61,241 nucleotides of DNA from Mesaphorura yosii (lineage: Eukaryota; Arthropoda; Collembola; Poduromorpha; Tullbergiidae): contig WIXG01000413.1 of NCBI GenBank assembly GCA_009869945.1, positions 1-61,241 on the forward strand, written 5' to 3'. Numbering within the stretch: the stretch's first letter is position 1; every line of letters begins with the position of its first letter. Position numbers and translations under genes: made by a program. A model generated the notes under the pieces. That model worked only from the letters and a program-made list of their open reading frames with translations, ran no database searches and was not told the DNA's origin. Below are positions 39,729-52,372 of this stretch, in pieces.

Positions 39729-40477
39729 TGCCCTAAATTGAAAATAGATACTGTATTACATGTCAGTCAATGAAATCAGAGTTTCAAATGGATCTACGAA
39801 GACGCTCTTGTTTAATCATGAAATGATAAATTCTCAAATGACTTTGAATTGGAAGTACGAGCACAAGGGGAAAAGGTGGAGATTTATCTTGGAATTTAGA
39901 AAGTAGCGATTACAAAATGAAGGTTTCTTACCGCTCCAGTGCAGCAAACTGGTCTCGAAGTCGAACCGGACCAGCCAGAATGATTCGAGGTCGGTGGCTG
40001 GTGTTCCACGCAAAACGTGCGTGTTACACTCAGACCGCGTTAAGGATGCAAGGGTTCTCCTGTCCAACCTACAAATTCAACATTACTTTAATTTTAATTG
40101 CTTCAGTTCCACATGTATTTAGATTTACTTACTTTCTCTCAATCAGGATCTCTGCAACGCAACGCTGCTGCAGTAAGCCTTCAAGAGCTTATGTGCGAAT
40201 TTAAATAGTATACGTAATTACAGCATAATTCTTAAGTTAATCCCTGAGGTTAATATTCACACTCGAGGTGGTGTTTCAGCCTATGGCTTGGCCTACTGCC
40301 TAATATTCTCTAGTACAAAATTGACCTATATTCTTATCAAGTCTTGCAATTCAAAGTGTTACAGTTAATCAATTACAGCGATAACCTTAGCCTACTACAC
40401 TACATGCATCAAGGGGTGTCCATTTTCAGAAAGTGAGACCAGACCAACAAACCAACCACACTCTATGATTTCGCTCT

Positions 40478-40687
40478 TCATGAATCACAAAAGAATGGCG
40501 AATTTGACGGTGTATTCTGAATTTTGAAATAGTCAATGGACATTTGCTGTATCACCCCAACCTTACGAATTTGTGTGGAATTCGCTTCGGAGATGATCTT
40601 GTTGCCGAATCTGAAAACACAAGAAGGAACAAGGCCGTGTTGAAATGCTGACGGAAAGACTAGACCGTCCAAGGCGAATGGTGTCAT
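40478..40687 (-). CDS. Candidate small frame, 69 residues, unrecognised
   Basis: The frame begins MTPFALDGLVFPSAFQHGL and ends NSPFFCDS. It has balanced composition and little low complexity, but no family is recognised, and no splice partners or poly(A) signal are evident. It faces away from a frame at 40765 on the other strand. It may be chance. Confidence 0.2.
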   Translation of the reverse strand: MTPFALDGLVFPSAFQHGLVPSCVFRFGNKIISEANSTQIRKVGVIQQMSIDYFKIQNTPSNSPFFCDS

Positions 40688-40764
40688 GAATTGAATTGGT
40701 CACAGCTATTGACTGCTATCTTTGAGATCATCAAACGCAGCGTCTTTCCCAGTTTACCCCGGAA

Positions 40765-40929
40765 ATGAATGACGCTGAGAGACTGATCTACGATCTCGGA
40801 GTACTCGGAGAAGTGGACTTTGAGACAATCCAAAAGGAATTTTGGTCAGTGGAACAACCACAACCCACTCATCGTCATTATCCTTTCATCCCTTTCCCTT
40901 ATCTTTATGCAGCTTGGTTTAGTTCATAA
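40765..40929 (+). CDS. Candidate small frame or first exon, unrecognised
   Basis: It starts MNDAERLIYDLGVLGEV and continues DFETIQKEFW, a helix-like stretch. A GTCAGT donor-like site follows at about 40844, after which the residues turn His/Pro/Phe-rich and look non-coding. If real it would be a first coding exon whose partners I could not find. Confidence 0.2.
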   Translation: MNDAERLIYDLGVLGEVDFETIQKEFWSVEQPQPTHRHYPFIPFPYLYAAWFSS

Positions 40930-42045
40930 TTTGAGCTCTGAACTAAACAATCAATTGATTTCTAGCAACAATGATCATTAAATTCATTAAGCGATATGGA
41001 CTCAGGAGTCAGGAAGTCAAACCAATGTTCTTCGAGTGAGGAGTGAAACGCATTTCAGACATTTAAAGCTTAAAATCGCGGAACACTCAACAATACGATA
41101 ATACGAGAGTTTTAATTCAACTCACCTAATTTGTAATCCGATTTAGTCCAGCAGCGTTAACCAACTTGGTGGAAAGTCTTCGAATTTGGGTGGCTCGAAA
41201 ATCCTTTGTTATTCTGCTATTTAATTGTGCAATTTAGCCAGATGAAGACGAGGTGGAGCACGAAGATTTACGGATTTACGTGTGCAATGAATTAAGAATT
41301 TCCAACTTTGAAGATAAGACTGTTTATGACCACTGACAATGAGCTGGTGGTGGTTGGTGAGCTTCTGAGTTTAATAAATTAATGCAGTTATCGCGGCCTG
41401 TCGCTTACTATGACTTTGTCCAGCAAATTATAAAACCTTAGCTTCCTAGTTCTTTACGTTGCTTACGTGTACTTAACAAAAATACGCTTAAGATGGTTTT
41501 AAGGTGTGTTGAGGTCTCGATGCCTCATCGAACAGAAATTGCAGGGCAGAGTATACAATGCTAGTGTCCCGTAATGTTATGCAGAGGCAGCTCCGAGTTT
41601 CGAGGGATATAAAAATTGAAACAGCGATGGAATCTTAATGAACACTAGATCATAAGATTAATTGCAAGTTTTGCAAGTTACATGGATTAATTACGGTCGT
41701 ACGTTGTTTGTAATGCATAAATTAATTAATTGGCAATTGGAAAGAAAGAATTCTGAGTTTTATCTGAGACCAACTAAAAAGAAAGCAAAAGACCTACACA
41801 GCCACCATCTTTCCACCTTTTACACTGACGACGACTGATTGAGTACGGGCTGTGGGCACGGGCGCAGAGAATCACCAAAACCAAAACCAACTCTGAACTT
41901 TATAAAGTGTACGGATAGAATAGAGAATTTAAAAGTCTCAGCAACACACGAATGCACTGGCAACTTTGTATAACTTGAACCAGACCAAAACTTATGATGA
42001 TATAATATTATTACACAGCGCAGCGAGCTAGGCAGCCAGCGCAGT

Positions 42046-42062
42046 CAAGGCAAGGCAAGGCA
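42046..42062 (+). repeat. Short CAAGG/AAGGC tandem repeat
   Basis: Three copies of a 5-base unit (CAAGG) stand next to a GCAG-rich stretch. A diverged relative, AAGGCAAGGTAAGGC, occurs at about 14867-14882. Confidence 0.5.
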
Positions 42063-44840
42063 GCCGCTCAGTCAGCAGTGAAATGAATAGTACAGGACAC
42101 ACACGTCCAAGTCCACACGTACTGTACGCATAATATTTATCAAATGGCTAAAATGTAAAGTTGTACTCAATTCCATTCCATTGCACAATCATAATTGTAA
42201 TCCGGCCGTCGTCTCTCCCAACACGACACTTCTGCTGCCAGGCAGGCTGGTTAGTTATTGTGTAATAAATGTGCAGTGTGTATACAATACAAAATTCACT
42301 GCAGCTAGCGACAGCGACAGGAGCGAGATGAACGAACTTTGTTGGATTGTTATGATTTTCAGATACGCAATGCACCAAAGCTAGACCAGGTTGCGTGGAC
42401 AGTTTCGAATTTCAATACGGAGAATTCAATTCGAGGACGCGACCGAACCAAATTCGACCTAAATTAATTTTGAGCACCTTTCAGGCTCAAGCCAGGAACG
42501 GACAATGAATCTGAAGTGTAAATGATCAGAGAAGACATAAAAGACTGTGGCTGGGCTGCACGAACATTTAACGAGATTTCATGACATAACTCTGACTTTG
42601 ACTCTGACGTCTTGTGCTAAATGCAGAGCAGATGACACCCTCTCATGATGCTTTTATGTAGACCGTAAAAGAAATTCAATCCCGGATTAACGATCTGACT
42701 CATTAAGTGCATTTTATCTGTCTTGCCTGCCTGTGTCTGCCTGAAATCTAATATTAGAATGTGGACCAATGCATTATACGTGAACGTGCGTTGGTTGTGT
42801 GCGTATCGCATTCGGTTATGAGTCGCTGATGACAGGAAATAAAATATCACCATTTGGGCATGACCATTGGAACGAAACCAAAACAGTGCCTGTGTTTAGT
42901 GTTCTGTATTCTGCTGGGAAAGGGTTCACTGCCACTTAATATCGTCATCATCAGCATTCGCATTGCTGGTATATTTATAACACGACTTAGCAACAACATA
43001 GAGCGCGTACGTAACCAAAAAGGAAGGAACACAATACTGGGCCAACGGGGCTCCGACTGCTTCGACGTGCATTTGCGCTCAAACTCAATTCGAACAACCT
43101 CGTCGGCGCAACTGCCAGTGTGCCAGCCGAAGAAAGGCTGTGTGAAAATTCGTAGAACGTGGCATCTGGCAAAACCAAAAGCAAAAGCTGAACTGATGAG
43201 CAGCACTGCCCAAAATGTGCAGGCAGGCAGGCATGTGGTGAAAGAGTCTCAAGAAATAGGAACCATGCACCGGGTATTTCACCAGCCATCCGTGAGATCC
43301 TTCTGATCCGTGCAATGCAATGAAGAAACGGGCCGGGCCAGGCCAGGCACAGGCACAAAGCTTCATCGCCACCACCACTTGGATTTCGGATTTCATAAAC
43401 AGCGAAAGCAAACGCGAATGGCGAACATTGTACAAAGTGCGAGGACGAACTGGAGATAGTTGCATGAATCTATTATCGAGAAAATGTAAAACGAGCACAA
43501 ACCCAAATAAAATCCGAGTGCGTCCATTCGAAAAGTAATTCCAGTCCCAGCCTTCGCCATTCGCCAGCCTAAACTTGCCTTGTATCTTTCCAGTCTAGTC
43601 CGACTTAGTTGGCGTTGGCGTCAGTGGAATTCCGATTTCCGAATTGGTCGTTCTACTTCTGGCTTTGAGAGTTTACAAAAGACAGCAACAGCAAATACAA
43701 GCCTCAAAGTGTTCAATGTAAAAGCATTGCTTGCACCGATGAACATAAAAAACGATGCGCGAATCAAAGTCAAAGAATAAACACGAATGATGAAATGACA
43801 GCGACAAGCCACAGGAGAATGAACGATAAATGTAAACGTACGAGACAAAATTAGATCAGTATTCAGCATTTAAAAGGTTTTCTGGAATTGAATAAATTGG
43901 AATTCTTCAAAAGCAACACCTGAACGATAAAGCGGCGTGACGCCTGAGACTCGATCAAACTCAAGCTGGATGGTGTCGCAATCGCTGGAAACTGAGATTG
44001 AAGTTTTGCGAGTGAATGCGCATAAACACAATTACAATTCAATACAAAGCCAATGCATGTCTCAAATTCCCCGTTTCTGGTATACTTTTCTGCCTAGCCC
44101 AGCTTTCAATGGTGCTGTATACACAGAAAGCGAAGACCAGCATAAGTGCATTCGAATTTCGCCTTGTGCGATGTGCCTGTGCCTGTTTGCCTGTATGCTG
44201 TGCACTGCATGAGAAGTGCTTTCTTTTGCACGCCATCCTTGACTTTATGAAACCGGCCATATTGGAAGTGCAAATACGTGTGCTCGGTGCTGCTCGTCTG
44301 CTACAGTACAGTTCGCCGTATTGAATTCGCCGAGATCGCGTGGAACGTGTCAATTAATTAAGTTGGAAATTAACTGAATTCAGTGGTTGGAAATCGATTT
44401 CTCGGTAAGTTACGGACTTCGGAGCTAAATTTTATAGGATTTGTCTGTGTTAAGCAAGTAGTTAACTCGATTTAGCGTGCAATTCTCAATTGTCTTCGCA
44501 CCGCACGATTTTACATAGCTTGCAATCTTGGACTCACCGGTACTGGTGTGTTGATCTGATTAGTGATTAGTTAATCATTAATCTCACTATCCAGTGCTAA
44601 ATGCTTCAAATAGAGACAGACTTTCGCCGTTAGCTATTTAATTCTAAATGGTATTTGTCGTTTTAAGATGAATTAACTAACTCCTTGCTTGCCATTGCTC
44701 AATGCGGACAAATGACAGTCATTGAAGTGTAATTTAATCAGCATGGGCGATCGCGTATGGCGTATTGATTTTCGGGTTTTGAATGACTATTTACTAGAAT
44801 TCTTCCCTGATTCATTTCAGGGAGCTAATTGAAGGTCATC

Positions 44841-45383
<543 letters not shown>

Positions 45384-45589
45384 ACATTAGTCAGCATTAT
45401 TTTCAATTCCATCTTGGAAATATATTCACATTTTGACTAATGTCATGTCACGATCCGTATCCTCACTGGTAATAAATTGGTTATTATTTTGTTGAGAACT
45501 TAAAATTGCATTGTGCGTTGTGCCTTTATTGCCCGGAATATTTACAAATCTTGTCTGAGCTTCTATAGTCTTAATTCAAGGCGTTGTTG

Positions 45590-48285
45590 CTAAATTGACC
45601 AGTATGTCTTCTTGTGATGAAGCCACATTGCGATCAAAACCCAAATCGATGTTCCCCATAAATTCTCGCATATATTGATGAAATGTGTTCTCATCATGCC
45701 AGCAGTCCAATGCCAGGGAAGATGCCTCAAGAATGTCGAGTGACCAACGTACAGCAGGATCGAGTTCATTCCCGGCTCATAAAATGGAGACCCGGACCAC
45801 CAACCTTTTATGTCGATAAGAATGTAGAATGTGGACAGAAGTATCAGAGCGAAGGATGAAGTCACCAGCACGAATGTAAGCGACCTGTAGAAAACCCGGC
45901 ATAATTAGTTTTAACGTAGAATTGCAATAGTTAATTTAGCGATTTAGAACGTGGAGGTACCACAAGTTTTTGTTCACAGGTATCCACCATCCAGTTTGCT
46001 GTCCACCGCAAAGGAGAGCCCCGACGAGTCCGGTTGCGACTGCCCAAAGACCCCACCGAATCAATCTGCTCTTTGCTCGTGGAAATACCAGCATCGTTGT
46101 TCCTGTTTGAACTCCCAGCCATACTTGGAAAATGGAAGTCAGGGTTCCAAGAAAACCTTCCGGATCATAACCTCCAGCCTCATACGTGCCACCCGCAGTT
46201 GGCCATTGATAAATGTGTTTGCTGGTGAAGATTTTCCTGTCCAAGTAGCCTGCCATTCCTCCGATACAATCAGGTTTCACTTCTTTGTCGGGATGATAAT
46301 TGTGCATGCCGCCAGGTCCCACGTATCCGCTAGAAATGAATGACGCCATTATGACTGCACTGCAGACTTGATCGATTGTTTCGACAACTTACGTTGGGCA
46401 GCCGGGGATGGGAATCGTAAAAGTGACAATGCAGTGAATCGCTACAATAAGTAAAACAACAAGCCAAGACCTCCAAATAATCCACACATCTTGAAACATT
46501 GCCTTGAGTTTGTTCTGGAGGACGAATAATACAGAATAGACCTTGCATTTCTGGGGCTTGATAGTAAATAGCAAAATATCGGCTACGTACATCCTCAGGT
46601 TTCGTAATGTTGATGGACATTGACACCAGAACCAGAGTTGCGCATACAAAGTAGCAAATTCCAAATCTTTGCAGGACTCCAGGAATTCGCAGATTTGCAT
46701 CGTCTCCAAATCGTATCGGGCCCCACGCTGAGCCCATAATTAAACCAAGAATCACCAATTTAATGGATCGCTCCAAAATTGTCGTAAATATTTTCATACG
46801 AGGAGTGCCCCGTTTCACTTGTGACTTTATGGAGATGGGAATGCAAGCACCCATTATCCATAAAAACCTGCGTAGGAAAAATTCATCTGTCCGTTGATTC
46901 ATACCTCCATCTCTCATTTCAAATCCACATTCTGAATAATTTCTAACCATGGAAAGACCAAGTCCGCGATGTAAATCCCGTCCCAAGTGGCGTGCTCAAA
47001 GAAGTAGTACTGACCACCGCCGTCGTTGACGAATATCATGATGACGATGCTCAGCCTGCAGGTGCACGAAAATACAAAAATTCCAGTCACCGCTAAAGAT
47101 TTTGCCACGCCGTCAATCATGCGGGATTATTATTAGCCAAGGCAGAATGACAATGTCAAATTGATTCGCGTTATTGTTTACGCCTAGCGTCTGATGCATG
47201 TGCTGATTTGATCGACGATTGAATCAGAGTCTCATTAACATATTAATAGAATTTTTTGCTAAGCCGAAGGCTGAAGTACAGAAAGGTTTCATTTTCACTT
47301 ACCCACGGAATGCGTCGAGTGATCTCAGCCGCTGTTTTTGTTTGGGAGGGGACGGGAAATTCACGCGTGACGTCTGGCTGTTGTTGTGATCCTGATTTTG
47401 AGAAGGTGACCCGTTGCCGACAGCCTGGCCTAAATTTACAAGTCATGATTTTAATACTTAATTCAACGCCTATTTTACGGACTTACCTTCCTTTGTGGGC
47501 CCATTCGCGTGTCCATTTGCGCCTGTCAAATTTGGGAAGGAAGGGTCGTTTTTATGCGACCCCTTGTACCGTCCTCGCAAAAATTGGAACAGTGTCACCA
47601 AAGCAAACAATAGGATATAAAATATGGCTACAATGGCGAGTGCTGATGAAGAAACAGAATGAGGAAGCTAATTTTAGTCAACCAATCTCGACCAATTGAC
47701 AGATTAGACAGGTTGTAGCTACAGGTAACTCACGCAAGTAAATATTGACGGGTTCCGCGGCCACGGAGACTTGACAGCTCCTGACCTCTCCGGTTTGGCT
47801 GGCTTCAATGTTGTAGACTCCAAACTCACCGAAATTGTAATCAATATCACAGAATTTGGCACTGAAAACGAAACCCAGAAATCATTCCTAGGTTCACGAA
47901 AGAGGAGACTTAATTTTACATTTATTCGCTCTCATTACTTGTCATTGTCCGGCAGCACAAATTGAGGCTCGTAGCTGGTGCGAAGTCTGTACGTTGACGG
48001 GAATTTGGTGCTGATTTGACGCCACGTCTCCTCGCCGTCAAGAATCTCACGATTGAGTCGAAATGGACACTGAAATACGTGCATGACACTCACTCACCAT
48101 CCAAAACAGTGGAGTTCAGTTTAGAGTTCAGAGCGTCTTACCTTTTTGCAATCTGATGACAATTCATAAATCCATAGTTTTGGCGTTCCCTTTGACGTGA
48201 AGTTAAGATACGCTTCATCTACGGCCAGTTTACTGAGGTTGAAGCTTCCTACGACGTCTTCCGCGGGTTTCTCAATCCAGGACAT
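45590..48285 (-). CDS. HGSNAT: Heparan-alpha-glucosaminide N-acetyltransferase
   Basis: This lysosomal multi-pass enzyme carries acetyl groups from cytosolic acetyl-CoA to terminal glucosamine of heparan sulphate. Exons: 48143-48285, 47939-48069, 47734-47861, 47487-47642, 47303-47424, 46948-47055, 46591-46867, 46393-46514, 45961-46329 and 45590-45884, giving 616 residues. Motifs in order: luminal DIDYNFGEFGVYNIEA, the first membrane helix (ALAIVAIFYILLFALVTLF), QRLRSLDAFRG, IVIMIFVNDGGGQYYFFEHA with the active-site histidine (HATWDG), ADLVFPWFLWIMGACIP and RIPGVLQRFG. These are followed by IPGCPTGYVGPGGMHNYHPD, YDPEGFLGTLTS, PVNKNLWSLTF and FYEPGMNSILLYVGH. The ATG used (MSWIEKPAEDVVG) has no signal peptide. 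An acceptor lies just before it in open frame, so a signal-peptide exon may be missing upstream. Confidence 0.94.
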
Positions 48286-50384
48286 GTTGTCAGCTAATTT
48301 CGAAGTATATTAAGGAAGAAATTGAGATGTCTCACTCTCAATTCTCGACAACTGCCTGAAATGAGGTTGCGAATAGTCCAAGTTAAACACATTAACTGGA
48401 GTGAGACAAGTGAGACGAGTGCAATGCTCTGTTGGATATGTCTGACACAAGACAAGAGTACACATTAGTTAATTGGTCGCTGATGGCCCACTCGCTGAAC
48501 TTTGCATGTGTGTCTGTGCCTAACTTTAAGCTGAACTTTAGAGGAGAAAATTGTCGATTTTCGAAGTTCAATTGTGTTCTTGCTTTTGTGATTACTTCAC
48601 TCAACCTGACCAACTTATTGCGATGTGACGTGACGAAGTGTTGCAATTTAGTTGAGCAAATGCTCAACTAAATGTTTGACACATGCCAGCTGATAATGCC
48701 AAAGGAAGAGCTACACACTAAAAGCTTCATGTACGGGGAATTCCCGCTAATCTAGAACCCCACAGCAGAATTCGGTCCTCACTTCATGGCATGTGTTCTC
48801 TGTTGCCAGAACTGTTCCTTGTTCCAGACATCCATCCAGACCGAAAAAGTTGTATGTAAATTTTCAATGTGTCTCAGGCTGCCGATTTTATGGTCAAAGA
48901 AATTGTGAATGGTGACCTCAGCTGCTTTACGAATAGCATGTCAATGACTAATGACTTTGGTTGTTCGAAATCCGATCGTAATCTGGTATCTATTTCAATC
49001 GATGTGTCAGATTACCCAACTTGTGGATGATTGATGGAATTTTACATTTGATTGAATGGCACATGCTACTTGCTACATAATAGCCTTGTTTTGCAATTTA
49101 CGGAGTTTTCATATCAGCATAAAAATGCAATCTGGAAAGGTTATAAAAGAAAATGACAGTTGTAGCTTGAACTTTAGCATTGCTGCATTGTGCATCATAA
49201 AATTCTCACATAACTAAATGGCAGGATTGTCAGCCCAAGCACAAGTAAAGCACTTTTACGGTTGATGAGTTTGTGCGAAAATAAAACACTTCAAAAGCTC
49301 AACGTGAGCCTGTGAGCGAAATTCCACAGTATGACCCTTTTGTTTCGCATTGTGTGCGTGACATGGCGTGTGCTCGAGAGACTTGACCCACGAATGACCC
49401 TCAAAGAAAGACCACCCGGTTTCTTACCTGAAATAATTATTCCATTTCACCTTGATTGCCAAACTGGAAGTGGGAATTAAAGGTCTATGCTCACACCTAC
49501 CACGACGAGGCCCAGATTACAATTCACGGCTGAGTGAACTCGCCAACTGAAGCCACTTCACGCGAACCAAACAACTGGCTTCGAGTTTATGACGGGCTGA
49601 TTAAAGAATGCAGTGCAGCAACTAATCAGAACTGAACGAAATCAAGCACTTATTGGGTACTAATCGCTTTGCCCTCTGCCTTGTTCAAGAGTGGCATTTA
49701 TACGTTATCTCGTTTGTACGCTCCGACGAAGAATCTCAAACTGAAGCCGTCGAGTCGTGATACGGACCACAAAAAGGCTTGTATTGAGTGTCGTCAAGTA
49801 TTAAAGCCGTGCTACTTTCCATTTCTACACGAAGCTTTACTTATACAGCATTATTCATTTAGTATTGTTGCGACTGCTGCTGCTGTATTATTGAAGGCTC
49901 ACATCCTGGTGAGAGCACATGCGCACAGATCAAGAAGAGAAAAATGAGATTAAAAATCTCGGGTCGCGATTTGCTAAACTGCCGTCGAATGCAAAAAAGA
50001 GAATGTACCTGTAGTTCATATTCTGCCCATGATCCTGATCTCAATAAGCAAGTCATAAAATCATCTCTCGTTGACATTGCTAGCAGTGAGCATGAGCAGT
50101 GAACGTACTATCATAAAAGATACGAGTTATAAGGCTCTAGCTTTATTTTTATTCTTAATTTCAATGTAACACTTGTTCTGTAATGGTAATCGCAATAAAT
50201 ATGCCATAAATTATGACAGGTGAGCAACGTAACCTCTGCAAGTTCTCGTAATAGAGATAAAGTTTACCGCTGAGATACAAATGAGAAGTAAAATAAATAT
50301 ACACAGAAACATTCGAATTCTTGTGACATGTGCCGCATGCTGTCCGTGGCCATGCTTCCATGCACGAACTCCGGCATTGACTTG
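48286..50384. other. Intergenic region between HGSNAT and the caspase
   Basis: This should contain any upstream HGSNAT exon and promoter, and the caspase 3' UTR, with TTTATT near 50143. I see no conserved coding exon. Confidence 0.5.
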
Positions 50385-52372
50385 TCATTTGGGCGGAACC
50401 AAATAAATGTCTCGAATAAGTGTCGATGTGATGAAAGGAATTTGTTTCTTCTGATTCATGTGCGGCAAGGATGGAGTGTTTGACTCAAAATTCAGTGCGA
50501 CCTGTTTCGCAACACAAAATCAAGACTGGTGAACAAAGTTCAAAATATCCAATCGGTGTCACGAAAAGCTGAGTTATCTTCCGTACCTCTCTTGCCACTA
50601 TTGTCATCATGGACAGAAGATCTTTCTTGGAAGCGTACTTGCTGAGAACCGTGCACACAGCTTGGATGAACCAGGAACCATTCGTTGTGTTTCTCCAGGA
50701 GTAAAATCCTGAAAGGGTTTAAATGTGCGCTAACCGTTTGCGATATGGGGGGTCAGTCACTCAGTTAAGCAAGAAAAATATTTACCTGGAACAGTACTGA
50801 ACGCGATGAGGAAGTCAGCATGATTTGGAATCCTGTAACTCTGTGGATTGGAATCCACTTCAGTGCGATTCACACGTACCAGTTTGGTGCCTTCATCAAG
50901 CTGATTTCCTTGACAAGCCTGTTGACGTGTTGACGAAAACATTTTCTCATTAGGCATGAATCCTGATTATGATTCTATATGTAGTGGTTCGGGAACTTCA
51001 CCTGAATCAAAAATATTTTAGGCTTTCCAGCCAAAGAAGAGCACTTGTCCGCAGTAAATGAATTCCAAAGCAAATCCGGTTTGTAAGAGTAATCTTGAGC
51101 GTACATAAGTTGTGTATCGCCATGAGACAAGACAGCCATCAGGAAACAGTCGTGGTCTTTGTGGTCCAGCTTGGACACTGCAAAACACGTGCAATGATGT
51201 CTCAATCAATCTCTTATCAACCACGGCCAAGTCAATTCCTTGCTAACATTTTTCGACTTGACGAATTAATTCGGTAAATGTCAAGTCATCGAAAATAACC
51301 ACATCAAATCCAAGTGCAATTAGCGTTGCCTTCAGATTTAGTTTATCTCGTTCAGTTCCGTAACGGCGACCAAGGTCTAAGCTTGGGTTGAAATTCTATT
51401 TCAAAATAAAACCCAAATTAAATGAAGAGAAAGTATTGATAGTAATGGACACGAAACGTAAGCGAATGTTTTACCTCATGATTGAAAATTACGGCTTTGC
51501 CACGTTTCATGTGATTCATGTTGTAAATTTCGGAATCTCGGTGAACGGGCATTATAGACTTATGTGTGCCAGTGAGGGTACCCCTGCAATTAAAAGAACA
51601 GTGATTGGTTCAGAATTCTTTGTTTGAATATACATTGAGCATGCATGAGGTTTCTTAAGGTTATAGTCAAAATTAGTATTTTAAACCTGAGACAGCCATG
51701 ACCTTTATTCCATTCCCTTAAGCCTGGATTAGGTCGTATTGTACTCTCCATTGCTTTACTAAAGTTGCGCTATGAGATTGCGATTAAGTTTGGAAAAACG
51801 ATTGCTTGGTCGAATTCATCACAATTAAGGCTTAAACGCCTGCCACCAAACCAACTTTATTTGAACTTGAAATTACACACGACTTCCACTGAGATATCCG
51901 AGATACCAACTTTCATGTAATGCATAATGGGCAAGGATTGTATTTAATGTAACTATCTAACTATCTAACTATATCCACGCATGAAAATGAGATAACGAGG
52001 TTAATTTACATCATTTACATAACATATATGGACCGGCTTTGCTTTCTGGTAATTGTATGCATTGCATGCACGTGGAATTTGTACAAACGCATATTTCGAA
52101 CATCAAACTCAATAAAAATGTATTTACCAAAATCCTTTGGAGTCCCCCGAATCATGTTCCTGGGTCTGGATCATTCCAAGAGCGACGACACTCTCCTGTT
52201 CCAATTGAATTTCTGTCTGCTCATCATCGGATGATAAAACCAACTCAAGACCATTTCCAGGAACAGCAAGTTGCGCCGTCACTTGAATTGTATCCGGATT
52301 GATAGTTAGTTCCTTAATTCGTCTTGTGTCACCACAGTCCATTCCCACCACTTCAAGATCATCCATCATCAT
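50385..52372 (-). CDS. Effector-type caspase
   Basis: This cysteine protease executes apoptosis. Exons: 52128-52372, 51475-51583, 51248-51395, 51002-51177, 50786-50918, 50587-50708 and 50385-50501, summing exactly to 349 residues. After an acidic N-terminal stretch of about 80 residues without a CARD or DED, the p20 begins HRDSEIYNMNHMKRGKAVIF. The catalytic His is in FLMAVLSHGD and the catalytic Cys in FLIQACQGNQLDEGTKL (pentapeptide QACQG, as in fly effector caspases). The p10 follows: SYRIPNHADFLIAFSTVPGF, YSWRNTTNGSWFIQAVC and KKQIPFITSTLIRDIY. A likely processing site between subunits is TEVD/S in a very short linker. An acceptor at about 52431 and a donor near 52523 suggest a non-coding first exon. 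No break is seen. Confidence 0.95.
51951..51972 (+). repeat. Short AACTATCT tandem repeat
   Basis: Almost three copies of an 8-base unit lie in the caspase intron between exons 1 and 2. Confidence 0.6.

Larger units (their letters stand above)
39729..44840. other. Long region upstream of ZSWIM8 and RPS14, no conserved gene
   Basis: This contains the ZSWIM8 5' UTR exon(s), probably near 39.9-40.1 kb, and an RPS14 5' UTR exon ending near 44404 (GTAAGT donor, acceptor at 44820). Two opposed small frames lie at 40478-40687 and 40765-40929. Overlapping open frames on both strands occur at 42.8-43.5 kb. An AAGGC tandem stretch is at about 42046-42062. None has a recognised match. Confidence 0.45.

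Noticed and set aside
47256..47699. Plus-strand frame of 147 codons
   Set aside because: It overlaps two HGSNAT exons on the other strand and has no family resemblance.
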